From positions 1 through 13,861 of the forward strand of contig DDYL01000027.1 of assembly GCA_002347925.1 (NCBI GenBank): a stretch of 13,861 bases of DNA. The letters run 5' to 3'. A program made the translations under genes and the position numbers. Source of the DNA: Chloroflexi bacterium UBA2235 (GTDB taxonomy: Bacteria; Chloroflexota; UBA11872; UBA12225). Below the pieces are notes generated by a model, which ran no database searches, was not told the origin of the DNA, and was given only the letters and a program-made list of their open reading frames with translations. Of the stretch, positions 1 through 7,393 are shown one piece after another; within the stretch, counting starts at the first letter, position 1; every line of letters begins with the position of its first letter.

Positions 1-69
1 AACCTGGGGCAGGACGCTCCCGCACCTCGGCGTCGCTGGTGGCCATTCGGACGACGGGGCGGGTCGTGA
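1..69 (+). CDS. Possible C-terminal tail of an upstream gene, perhaps a MoxR-type ATPase (partial)
   Basis: Frame 1 is open from the window edge to a TGA at 67-69 and ends in the basic, aromatic tail RRRWWPFGRRGGS. The TGA overlaps a GTG at 66-68 as GTGA, the same junction used between the two VWA genes at 2317-2320, which is why I suspect a real gene end. DUF58 genes are usually preceded by a MoxR AAA+ ATPase, so that is the expected identity. No MoxR motif is visible in 22 residues, so the identity is pure inference from context. Confidence 0.3.
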   Translation, partial: NLGQDAPAPRRRWWPFGRRGGS

Positions 70-1235
70 AGCCCGCATGGCGGTGGTGGCGACGCAATGC
101 AACCGCGCCATCGGCAATCGAACGCAGCGTACCGACGACCGCGCCAGGAGAAGTTGAGCGCCTGTTGCGTCGCCTTGATGTGTCTGTGGTGCGGAAACTC
201 GACGGGCTGCGTCAAGGGGAGCATCCGACGGCCGCCTTCGGTCCCGGGCTGGACCTCGCAGATTTGCGCCCATATGCACCCGGCGACGACGTGCGCAGCC
301 TGGACTGGAACGTCACTGCACGGACAGGAACCCCGCACGTCCGGAGGTTCTATGAGGACCGCGACATCAGCGCGTGGCTGGTGCTTGACCTTTCCGGGTC
401 GATGGTTTTCGGTAGCGGGACGGAGACAAAATCTTCGCGCGCGCTTACGATCTCCGGGACGCTGGTACGGCTCCTGACCGCGCGTGGTGACCGCGTCGGC
501 GCGTTGCTCTACACCGGGTCTCCACCGAGACCCCAGGGCTCCGTTCGTGACCGAACGGATAGCCGGCGGGCGCAAGGCACGACGAAACGCCGCATCATGG
601 CATGGTTCGATGGCGCACCACGGGTGCACCGCCGTCCCGCAACGCGCGTCAGCGCTGGTGCGGGCCGGACCCACGCACTCCGCCTCCTGCAACGCGCGGT
701 GGCGATTGCACGCGGACTGCTTAGGACCCCCGGTCACCGGAATACCCCGGACGCACGTCACCCAGTGACCAACCTGGCCACGTTGCTCGACCAGTCGTTC
801 GCGACAGTGACGCAAAGGTCAATGGTAGTGGTCGTGTCTGATTTCCTGGATATCTCCACTGGCGGTGGAGGGCCAGGGGCCGACGACCAGTGGGCGCGAA
901 GCCTCCGCGGACTGGCCGCCCGTCACGACGTGGTTGGCGTGTGGGTGCACGACCAACGCGAACTCGCCATGCCCGACGCCGGGGTAGTGACCTTCGAGGA
1001 TCTGGAGACGGGCGAGCAACTGACCGTGGATACGAGCCAACCGGGAATCCGAGAGGCATTCACCACCCAGGGAACGGCACGCCAACGGGCACTGTTCCGG
1101 ATTTTCACCCGCGCTGGTGGCCTCTTGTGGCCGCTCGATACCAGTGAAGCAGTGGTTCCATCACTCGTCCGGTTACTCGAGACCAGACGTCGCATGGCAA
1201 CCGGCCTGCGTCGTACGCGGATGGCAGCCGGTTAG
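66..1235 (+). CDS. DUF58 family protein (VWA-like fold, MoxR-associated)
   Basis: About 389 residues. The family signature is clear at residues 61-100: LDLADLRPYAPGDDVRSLDW followed by NVTARTGTPHVRRFYEDRD. A VWA-like domain follows, with a DLSGS metal motif at 108-112, a TNL (usually TDL) at about 235 and VVVSDFLD with the Asp at 259, so the MIDAS set looks complete. The stretch of about 50 residues after LLYTGSP (about 152-200) is Arg-rich and longer than I expect for this family. DUF58 proteins typically work with a MoxR ATPase in assembling or activating other complexes; the target here is unknown. Start choice: GTG at 66 gives a GTGA overlap with the upstream frame; GTG at 39 is also possible and the frame stays open to the window edge. 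It is followed 20 bases later by the first VWA gene, apparently in one operon. Confidence 0.85.
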   Translation: MKPAWRWWRRNATAPSAIERSVPTTAPGEVERLLRRLDVSVVRKLDGLRQGEHPTAAFGPGLDLADLRPYAPGDDVRSLDWNVTARTGTPHVRRFYEDRDISAWLVLDLSGSMVFGSGTETKSSRALTISGTLVRLLTARGDRVGALLYTGSPPRPQGSVRDRTDSRRAQGTTKRRIMAWFDGAPRVHRRPATRVSAGAGRTHALRLLQRAVAIARGLLRTPGHRNTPDARHPVTNLATLLDQSFATVTQRSMVVVVSDFLDISTGGGGPGADDQWARSLRGLAARHDVVGVWVHDQRELAMPDAGVVTFEDLETGEQLTVDTSQPGIREAFTTQGTARQRALFRIFTRAGGLLWPLDTSEAVVPSLVRLLETRRRMATGLRRTRMAAG

Positions 1236-1255
1236 GCGAAGGGCGTCGGAAGAGC

Positions 1256-2320
1256 GTGGAATTCGCGGTATCAACGGTCCTGTGGTGGATTGCCGGAGGC
1301 GCGGTTCTTCTTGCCGCGTATGCGTGGTCCCAAACCAGGCGTGCCCGCGACGCCGTGCCGTTCCCGGATGTGTCGCTGCTGAGAGCGGCGATGGCGACCC
1401 GTCCATCGACCGCAGGGCGCCGGCACGCGCCGGCAGTCCTGACAGTGGCCGCGCTGGCCTTGGCAGCGGTGGCAATCGCGAGGCCGGCACTTCGGACACC
1501 GATTCCGCGGGAACGCACCACAATAGTACTGGTTCTGGATGTTTCCGGAAGCATGACGGGTAGGGACGTTTTTCCGACCAGGCTGGAGGCAGCCAAGTCA
1601 GCTGCGAGGGGCTTCGTCAATACCCTCCCTGCCGGGTTCCGGGTGGGAGTGGTCTCATTTTCCTCGCAGGCATCACTTGTCCAACCCGTTACGGAGGACA
1701 TGCGCCTAGTACGGTCCGCAATTGACCAGCTCCAACCAGATGGGGGGACTGCGATCGGTGACGGACTTCAGGTTGCGTTGGCGTCACTGCCACCGGAGAC
1801 CTTCGCAACCCCGTCCGAGGCACCACTGACGCAACCAGTCAGCACGGACGTTCAGGGCGGGGTCAAACCCGACGGATCGCCATTGACCGCACCGCCAATT
1901 CCACCTGCGGTTGTCCTTCTCCTCACGGATGGGCAGAACACCGAGGGGCCAGACCCGCAGACGGCGGCTTCAGACGCGAGGACATCGGGTATCCCGGTCT
2001 TCACCATTGGGATGGGCGGACGCGGAAACCCGTTCGGTGGTGGAAATCGCGGCAATGGTGTCGACGAGACGCTGCTTCAGGAAATCGCCGCGCAGACTGG
2101 TGGCCAGTACTACTTCGCACCCGGCGCGGGCGAACTGAACCGCATCTACGGGGACCTTGGCCGGGCACTGGGGTGGGACTGGGAGCGCTACGACATCGGG
2201 CAGTACTTCGCCATCGCTTCGCTTGTGACCCTCACCTTGGCCTCAATCCTCGCCTCGTGGTGGCTTGACCGGTCGCCGCGACCAGGGCAAGCGACACCCT
2301 TCGGAGCGGGTGCTCGGTGA
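1256..2320 (+). CDS. BatA-like membrane protein with intact VWA domain
   Basis: 354 residues with a GTG start; GGAAG lies only 3 bases upstream. Predicted helices are at about 7-24, 60-77 and 317-336, the layout of aerotolerance-type BatA/BatB proteins, with the VWA domain between helices 2 and 3. The MIDAS residues are all present: DVSGS (D95, S97, S99), T165 in GGTAIGDG and D225 in LLLTDGQN. A Pro-rich insert of about 35 residues (183-217) sits between T165 and D225, and a Gly/Asn-rich loop lies at 254-268. The family binds partner proteins through a divalent metal and usually acts beside MoxR and DUF58. The stop overlaps the next start by four bases, so translation is probably coupled. Identity as a VWA protein is firm; the cellular role is not known. 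Confidence 0.88.
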   Translation: MEFAVSTVLWWIAGGAVLLAAYAWSQTRRARDAVPFPDVSLLRAAMATRPSTAGRRHAPAVLTVAALALAAVAIARPALRTPIPRERTTIVLVLDVSGSMTGRDVFPTRLEAAKSAARGFVNTLPAGFRVGVVSFSSQASLVQPVTEDMRLVRSAIDQLQPDGGTAIGDGLQVALASLPPETFATPSEAPLTQPVSTDVQGGVKPDGSPLTAPPIPPAVVLLLTDGQNTEGPDPQTAASDARTSGIPVFTIGMGGRGNPFGGGNRGNGVDETLLQEIAAQTGGQYYFAPGAGELNRIYGDLGRALGWDWERYDIGQYFAIASLVTLTLASILASWWLDRSPRPGQATPFGAGAR

Positions 2321-3318
2321 ACATAGGCGACTTGCTAGGTTCGGCAACCGGTCTCCGCGATGCCTTTGAGGCGTACGGGATTGAATGGCGACAACCGGAA
2401 CTCCTCTGGGGTGTCCTTGCGGTCCCCTTGATCCTCCTCGCATGGGGGATGACGAGGCTATCCAGGAAACGGTCAGCGGATCTCTTCCGGACTGCGACGC
2501 ATTCGCCCCCGCGGCGACCAGGACGTTGGCGCCGGGGTACTGCCTCTTTCCTGACACTCGCAAGCCTTACCGGCCTGGCAATCGCGTTTGCGAGGCCAGT
2601 CTGGACGCACCCGATGCCGCGTGACCGGGCAACAGTGATGGTGATCCTCGACGTGTCCGAGGCGATGCGCGCCACCGACGTATCGCCAACCAGGCTGCAA
2701 TCCGCGCGTCGCATCGTGCAGAACGCAATCGACCGCGCACCGGAACGCCTGCAAATGGGAGGCGTGGCGTACGGACCGGCCGCCTACGTGGTTGCGAACC
2801 CCACCTACGACCATGGCGCCGTGTCGGCAGCGTTGCAGGCGGTTCGGAGCGTCACCGGGGCCGCCCCCGGGGATGCCCTCGCGGTGGCGTTGGCGGCCAT
2901 CCCCGCGTCGGATGCCGGGCCAGGCACGCGGGTCCCCGGAGCGATCATCCTGATATCGACCGGTGACCAAACCGGGGGACGACCGCTCGGAATGGCGGTC
3001 GCGGCGATCGAAGAGGCAGGAATACCGGTCCATACGGTGGCCGTCGGTCCGCGGGGGGCGGCGACGTCAGCGACAGTTGGCGCAACTCCAGCACCATTCA
3101 AGCCCGACGTGCTGATGCAGATTTCACGCCAGACGCAGGGACGGGCAATCACGAATCCCACTGCCCGAGACTGGGACACGCTCTATGAGGCAATTGCGGA
3201 GGATGTGGTTGTAGAACCCCGGCCAGAGGAGGTCGGGCACTTGGTGGGCAGCGCCGCCCTTGCAACATGGACCCTTGGAATGGTCCTGTTGGTGACGGCT
3301 TCACGACGCCTCATGTGA
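2317..3318 (+). CDS. BatB-like membrane protein with degenerate VWA (MIDAS lost)
   Basis: 333 residues. The GTG start overlaps the previous TGA (GTGA, 2317-2320), with GGAG ten bases upstream. Helices at about 30-46, 76-93 and 310-327 match the preceding gene, and the two proteins align from end to end. Both share FARP/IARP before the domain, P-R-[DE]-R, V-S/F-P-T-R-L and GIPV-T-. The metal site is degraded: DVSEA at 112-116 has A116 for the third-position Ser, A182 replaces the MIDAS Thr, and ISTG has T215 where the intact paralogue has the Asp of LTDG. Only D112 and S114 remain. I infer a tandem duplication in which this copy no longer coordinates metal in the usual way and may be structural or regulatory. 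It is the last gene of the operon; a gene on the other strand converges 33 bases on. Confidence 0.85.
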   Translation: MNIGDLLGSATGLRDAFEAYGIEWRQPELLWGVLAVPLILLAWGMTRLSRKRSADLFRTATHSPPRRPGRWRRGTASFLTLASLTGLAIAFARPVWTHPMPRDRATVMVILDVSEAMRATDVSPTRLQSARRIVQNAIDRAPERLQMGGVAYGPAAYVVANPTYDHGAVSAALQAVRSVTGAAPGDALAVALAAIPASDAGPGTRVPGAIILISTGDQTGGRPLGMAVAAIEEAGIPVHTVAVGPRGAATSATVGATPAPFKPDVLMQISRQTQGRAITNPTARDWDTLYEAIAEDVVVEPRPEEVGHLVGSAALATWTLGMVLLVTASRRLM

Positions 3319-3351
3319 CGACCCGGGATGTGCCCGAGCGCGTCACGAACG

Positions 3352-4329
3352 TCACTCGTGCATTCCCTGATCGTGCCCGCCACGCGGAGCATTCCGGGAA
3401 ACCCGGCGCAGACCCTTCCTGATGGCCTTCGCCTGAGACGCATCCAGAAGAATGTCCACAAGCGGGGGCCCGCCATGTCCAAGCCCCTGATCGTAGGCAA
3501 GGAACCTCACCACGCCACCTTGGGCCCGGTCGGTTTCATGCTCGACAGGATCGAGATGGATATCGTCAGTGAAGAACTGGATTGTCGCCTGGACGATTCC
3601 CCGCGGTGGCGCCGCGCCGGCACCGAATGGCAGGACGCTGAGGACGGCATCTTCCCCGCGGCTACGGTTCAGGTGTTCACCAATTGCCGTGGCGAGGCCC
3701 GCGGCGTGGTCGGTAGGGAACCAGACCGCCGCACGCACTCCGGGATGATCGACAAATAGAGCCGTGCAGCACCCGTCGCGACAGTTCCCAAGGTCGACGT
3801 TGTCAACCACGCCGGTCCGGTATCCGACAAACGCGGATGGCCATGGCTCATCGTCGTCGTCGCCATCACCGTCATCCTCGTCGTCGTCGAGGAAGTCGTC
3901 TCCGCCTCCGCCACCGCCATCGGCGAGCAATGGGGTTATCTGGTCCAGGATGTCTGGACGGTCAAGCACGCCAGTGGACCCTGGTTCCCCGCCTTGACGC
4001 CCCAACTCGCGGCCCAGCGAGGCAAACACCTGCGCCAACGCGTTGAGTTCCGGGTCAGACGACCCGGGATCGTCGCCTGACAGACGTGCGGCTAGGGCTT
4101 GCTGTCCCTGTGGCGACGATGCCAAGCGACGAACTGCCCGTAAGAACGCCTCGGCCTCATCGTCGCCAGAGGCGCGTCTCGCGCCAATCCCTGGTGACCG
4201 GCGCGGACGGTCGTTCACGGCATCGTGCGAAGGACCGCGCTGGCCGAGACCGCGCAACCACCCTTCCACACTGTCGGCCGTTCGACCGGCATCCTGATCG
4301 TCGCTGTGACCCTTGTTGCCTTCGTTCAT
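3352..4329 (-). CDS. Uncharacterised acidic protein with Cys motif
   Basis: 325 residues; I do not recognise the family. The ATG at 4329 is preferred because AAGGG lies just upstream; a TTG 33 bases earlier is the alternative. Layout: a polar N-terminus (1-55), a helical segment with AEAFLRAVRRLASSPQGQQA at 59-78 and ELNALAQVFASLGRELGRQG (94-113), a linker with six Gly followed by about 18 mostly Asp/Glu residues (137-161), and a more globular C-terminal half. That half has NCRDGCC (C183, C187, C188), an aromatic VWFPTDHAAGLATAIGEHL and FFTDDIHLDPVEHETDR, with many His, Asp and Cys. There are no membrane segments or signal peptide, so it is probably cytoplasmic. The Cys and His residues could bind metal, but this is a guess. 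It converges on the VWA operon and diverges from the carboxypeptidase gene. Confidence 0.75.
   Translation of the reverse strand: MNEGNKGHSDDQDAGRTADSVEGWLRGLGQRGPSHDAVNDRPRRSPGIGARRASGDDEAEAFLRAVRRLASSPQGQQALAARLSGDDPGSSDPELNALAQVFASLGRELGRQGGEPGSTGVLDRPDILDQITPLLADGGGGGGDDFLDDDEDDGDGDDDDEPWPSAFVGYRTGVVDNVDLGNCRDGCCTALFVDHPGVRAAVWFPTDHAAGLATAIGEHLNRSRGEDAVLSVLPFGAGAAPPRGIVQATIQFFTDDIHLDPVEHETDRAQGGVVRFLAYDQGLGHGGPPLVDILLDASQAKAIRKGLRRVSRNAPRGGHDQGMHE
3847..3921 (-). repeat. Low-complexity (GAC/GAT/GAG)n tract coding for the Gly/Asp linker
   Basis: The plus strand shows runs of cgtcgtcgtc and tccgcctccgccaccgcc. On the minus strand they encode six Gly followed by an Asp/Glu run in the uncharacterised protein (residues 137-161). 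Trinucleotide runs of this kind are prone to slippage, so linker length may vary between strains. It is coding sequence, not a CRISPR or a regulatory repeat. Confidence 0.7.
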
Positions 4330-4492
4330 CGCCCTTGCCTGAACCCCAAGTCTAACGCGCAACCATCAGGTCGGCCGGAAGATGCGGGCACGCCGTTACG
4401 TCCGGCGCGACCATACCCGCAGAAGTATGCAGAATGGGACCGCGCCAACGACGCGAAAACACAGTCAAGCCCCAATGGTAGGGAGGGAAGTC
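4330..4492. promoter_or_regulatory. Divergent intergenic region between the acidic-protein and LD-carboxypeptidase genes
   Basis: The 163 bases between two divergent starts must hold at least one promoter for each side. On the plus strand TATGCA or CAGAAT (4426-4435) could be a -10, but I see no convincing -35. On the minus strand GTTAGACT (about 4350-4357) is a weak candidate. No clear palindrome was found. The location is firm; the exact elements are not. Confidence 0.35.
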
Positions 4493-5485
4493 ATGCCCAC
4501 ATCGCCCGTGAAGCCCCGCGCACTCGGTAAAGGAGCACAGGTCGCCTTCGTGGCCCCAAGTCGGCCGGTCACGCCAGACAGCCTGGCCACTGCCTCGACC
4601 ATCATCGGGGAATGGGGGTTGATTGGCACGAACCGTCATCTCGTACCTGGTGGCCGGGGCTACCTGGCTGGCGAAACCGATACCGCGCGCGCCGCCAAGA
4701 TCACCGAGGCTCTTTGCGACCCAGAGACCGACGCGATCTGGTGCGCACGTGGTGGGTACGGTGCCGGCCGCCTCCTCCCACTGATCGACTGGGAACGCGT
4801 CCGGCGAATTGCAAGGCCAAAACTGTTCACGGGGTACAGCGACATCACGGCACTCCACCTCGCCATCGCTCACGAACTCGGGTGGATCACATTGCATGGA
4901 CCGGTGGCCGCCCTCCTGAAACCTGACGGGCCTGCCATAAGCCGTGACAGTTTGCGCCGGGTGTGGACCGATACCGAGCCTTTGGGGATCTTGCCAGTGC
5001 CGGACGAGTCTGACGGATGGCAGGGACAGACACGCGTCACCCGGACCGGGATCGCTACCGGTCGCCTGACAGGCGGCAACCTGGCGTTGGTCGCGTCGCT
5101 GGTCGGGACGCCGTGGGCACTGCAGGGCGACGGGAAACTGATCATCCTGGAAGACGTCGACGAAGCGCCGTACCGGATTGACCGGATGCTCATACAACTC
5201 CGGCAGGCTGGCACCTTCGACGGGTGCCGCGGGATCGTTTTCGGATCATCACCGACATGTGAGACGGTCAAGGATTCGCGGCCGTCCTTGACACTCTTTG
5301 ATGTTCTTGACGAACTGCTCGGTGACCTCGGGATCCCGGTGGTCTACGGTTGGCCGATCGGACACACCGACCATCAGTGGACACTTCCACTCGGGGCGAT
5401 GGCAACGCTGTCCGTCGGACGCGACGGGCAATCCAGCACGCTGCGGATTGACGAAAGCGCCACGATGGACGAACGCGGTGGGTGA
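4493..5485 (+). CDS. LD-carboxypeptidase, peptidase family S66
   Basis: 330 residues, cytosolic, no signal peptide. Family S66 (LdcA/MccF) cleaves an L,D bond, classically releasing D-Ala from murein tetrapeptides during wall recycling, or inactivating microcin C-type compounds in the MccF branch. Visible motifs: VAPSRP at 19-24, ARGGYGAGRLL at 85-95, the nucleophile elbow GYSDIT with Ser116, LEDVDE with Glu220 as the likely catalytic acid, and PIGHTDHQWTLPLG with His291. The Ser116/Glu220/His291 spacing fits the Ser-Glu-His triad of characterised members. The ATG at 4493 follows a strong GGGAGGGAAG site (4481-4490); the frame is open another 37 codons upstream (ATG at 4382), but that extension is basic and unlike the family. 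LdcA versus MccF cannot be decided from sequence alone. Confidence 0.93.
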   Translation: MPTSPVKPRALGKGAQVAFVAPSRPVTPDSLATASTIIGEWGLIGTNRHLVPGGRGYLAGETDTARAAKITEALCDPETDAIWCARGGYGAGRLLPLIDWERVRRIARPKLFTGYSDITALHLAIAHELGWITLHGPVAALLKPDGPAISRDSLRRVWTDTEPLGILPVPDESDGWQGQTRVTRTGIATGRLTGGNLALVASLVGTPWALQGDGKLIILEDVDEAPYRIDRMLIQLRQAGTFDGCRGIVFGSSPTCETVKDSRPSLTLFDVLDELLGDLGIPVVYGWPIGHTDHQWTLPLGAMATLSVGRDGQSSTLRIDESATMDERGG

Positions 5486-5537
5486 TGGACGCGAACCTGT
5501 TGGCGCTGGGACCGCACGGATCTGGCGGTCTGCCACC

Positions 5538-5543
5538 TAGAAT
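5538..5543 (+). promoter_or_regulatory. Possible -10 element (TAGAAT) directly before psuG
   Basis: TAGAAT lies 6 bases before the ATG at 5550, with no recognisable ribosome binding site in between. This spacing would place the transcription start at or very near the ATG, as in leaderless transcripts. There is no good -35: TTGGCG at 5500-5505 is too far upstream. Tentative. Confidence 0.22.
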
Positions 5544-5549
5544 ATCGGG

Positions 5550-6491
5550 ATGCCCGATCCCAACACCATCACCCTGTCCGATGAGGTCCGCGCCGCGATC
5601 AATGCCGGTCGCCCAGTCGTCGCGCTGGAGAGCACATTGCTCGCGCATGGCCTCTCTTATCCGGCCAATATCGACCTCGCCAGGGAAGTCGATGCCATCG
5701 TGCGCGATGCCGGGGCGATTCCAGCGACCGTGGCGGTCATCCGGGGTCTCCCGACCATCGGTTTAGACGACGAAGCAATGGCAATCCTGACCCAGAACCC
5801 CGGCATCTCGAAACTCAGCGCCCGGGACCTGCCAATTGCCATGGGAACCGGGATTGACGGTGCGACAACGGTGGCAAGCACGGCCGCATTGGCCGCCGCC
5901 GTGGGCATCAGCGTCTTCGCGACCGGTGGCTTGGGGGGTGTGCATCGCGATGCCCGGGAGAGTTTCGACGAGTCTGCCGACCTGGCGACCTTGGCTCGCG
6001 CCTCAATCGTCGTGGTCTGTGCAGGCGTCAAATCATTGCTTGACATCAGTGCAACACTCGAGCGATTGGAAAGCCTGAATGTCGCGGTTGCCGGGTACCG
6101 TACGAACCGGTTCCCCGGTTTCTACCGGCGTGATAGCGGCTACCCGGTTGACTGGTCGCTTGACAATGTAACCAGTGTCGCGAGGGTCGCCCACGCCCGG
6201 ACGGCATTGCGTCGAAGTGGCGTCGCCGGCGCGGACGGTGCCCTGGTTCTCGCCAACCCACTGCCAGAGGGTTCGGAACTGGACGCATCCGTGCACGACG
6301 AAGCTCTCGCGAGTGGCCTGGCTGAGGCTGCCCGCCTTGGCATCCGGGGCAAGGCGGTCACACCGTTCCTGCTGAGCCACTTCCATGCCGCAACTGGTGG
6401 CGAAAGTCTCCGGGTGAACCTGGAAATCATTCGCCGGAACGCACGTCTGGCGGCGGAGATCGCCGTAGCGATTGCCAAAGAAGGCCGATGA
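5550..6491 (+). CDS. psuG: Pseudouridine-5'-phosphate glycosidase (PsuG / IndA family)
   Basis: 313 residues, the usual length. The enzyme reversibly splits the C-glycosidic bond of pseudouridine 5'-phosphate into uracil and ribose 5-phosphate, a step in salvage of modified RNA nucleosides. Family motifs are all present: ALESTLLAHGLSYPAN at 25-40 with Glu27, ISKLSARDLP with Lys88, GTGIDGATTVAST at 99-111, FATGGLGGVHR with His132, SADL with Asp144, and VVCAGVKSLLDI with Lys161 (the Lys that forms the ring-opened ribose adduct in the E. coli enzyme, by homology). GKAVTPFLL near 267-275 also fits. No psuK kinase, separate or fused, is in the window, so the phosphorylated substrate must come from elsewhere. 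The ATG lacks a clear ribosome binding site. The stop overlaps the next start by four bases. Confidence 0.95.
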   Translation: MPDPNTITLSDEVRAAINAGRPVVALESTLLAHGLSYPANIDLAREVDAIVRDAGAIPATVAVIRGLPTIGLDDEAMAILTQNPGISKLSARDLPIAMGTGIDGATTVASTAALAAAVGISVFATGGLGGVHRDARESFDESADLATLARASIVVVCAGVKSLLDISATLERLESLNVAVAGYRTNRFPGFYRRDSGYPVDWSLDNVTSVARVAHARTALRRSGVAGADGALVLANPLPEGSELDASVHDEALASGLAEAARLGIRGKAVTPFLLSHFHAATGGESLRVNLEIIRRNARLAAEIAVAIAKEGR

Positions 6492-7384
6492 CGGCCCTCC
6501 TCTTCGCATTGGGATCCGCGCTGGCCTGGGGAATCTCCGACTTCCTTGGGGGCTATCTCTCGCGACGCCTACGCACAATCACGGTGATCGCGGGGTCGCA
6601 GATGTGCGGACTCGCGACTATCGTGTGTGCCTGCGCCTTGACCGGCAAGGGGTTCCCAAGCGAGACGGCATCCATGTTCGCTTTCGGGGCAGGGCTTACC
6701 GGCGCCGCGGGCCTTGGAGCGTTCTACCAGGCGCTCTCGATAGGCACCATCAGCCTCGTGGCACCGATTGCTGCCACGGGCGTGGTGGTGCCAGTCTTGG
6801 CGGGTCTACTGGCCGGTGAAGCGGTCGGAACGATCGGTTTCGCAGGAATGTTCTGCGCCATGGCCGGGGTCGTCCTGGCCTCCATCTCCAATCCGGAACC
6901 GCATCAACGGTTGTCGGTAGAGGTTCAGGCGCACCGGGCAAGCATCATCCTCGCCATCCTCGCCGCTATTGGGTTCGGGGCGTTCTTCACGTTGTTCCAC
7001 ACGGCTGCCACCGAAGGACTTCTGGAAGCAGCGTTGGTGCAACGGATCACGTCGGTCGCGCTGCTTGGATCGGCATGGATCGTCATGACCTGGCGCGACC
7101 GCCATACAGTCGTGGCGCATCCCGAGCATGACCAACTCTCACCGCGCTCGGCTTGGGTGATGGTGGGCATTTTCATCACTGGAGTGTTTGACATGCTTGC
7201 CAATATTCTTTACGGCGAAGCCAGCGTCACCGGGCTGCTCAGCCTGACCTCGATGGTCAGTTCCCTCTATCCGGTCATCACGGTAATGCTGGCCCGCTTC
7301 GTCCTGCTGGAACGGCTTGGCGGGCTCCAGCAAACGGGAGTGGGCCTTGCCCTTGTCGGAACCGTGCTGATCTCTCTGAAGTGA
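6488..7384 (+). CDS. EamA-family (DMT superfamily) inner-membrane transporter
   Basis: 298 residues with about ten hydrophobic helices in two EamA repeats (about 1-132 and 152-298), joined by a polar loop NPEPHQRLSVEVQ. Each repeat ends in the usual helix-GE/LE element: LLAGEAVG near 107-114 and VLLERLGG near 272-279, followed by a terminal Gly-rich helix (GVGLALVGTVLIS). Family members move small metabolites such as amino acids, purines or other solutes, often outward. The ATGA overlap with psuG (6488-6491) means the two are almost surely co-translated, which suggests a link to a nucleobase, nucleoside or sugar phosphate product; this is inference and the substrate is unknown. The gene ends 9 bases from the convergent transaldolase stop. 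Confidence 0.88.
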   Translation: MTALLFALGSALAWGISDFLGGYLSRRLRTITVIAGSQMCGLATIVCACALTGKGFPSETASMFAFGAGLTGAAGLGAFYQALSIGTISLVAPIAATGVVVPVLAGLLAGEAVGTIGFAGMFCAMAGVVLASISNPEPHQRLSVEVQAHRASIILAILAAIGFGAFFTLFHTAATEGLLEAALVQRITSVALLGSAWIVMTWRDRHTVVAHPEHDQLSPRSAWVMVGIFITGVFDMLANILYGEASVTGLLSLTSMVSSLYPVITVMLARFVLLERLGGLQQTGVGLALVGTVLISLK

Positions 7385-7393
7385 CCGCTCGCG

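Noticed and set aside
819..1701. Several long open frames on the minus strand across the DUF58 and VWA genes.
   Set aside because: They shadow strong coding frames, have Arg/Pro/Ser-rich translations without motifs and lack ribosome sites.
3344..3360. CACGA/TCGTG hairpin between the VWA operon and the acidic-protein gene.
   Set aside because: Five base pairs with a 7-base loop and no T tract is expected by chance; too weak to call a terminator.
3838..3925. Short repeated units (cgtcgt, ccgcca) that might suggest a CRISPR or tandem regulatory repeat.
   Set aside because: The units are imperfect trinucleotides within a coding frame, with no repeat-spacer pattern.
4382..4492. N-terminal extension of the LD-carboxypeptidase by 37 residues.
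   Set aside because: The extension is Arg-rich with no family match, and the ATG at 4493 has a strong GGGAGGGAAG site.
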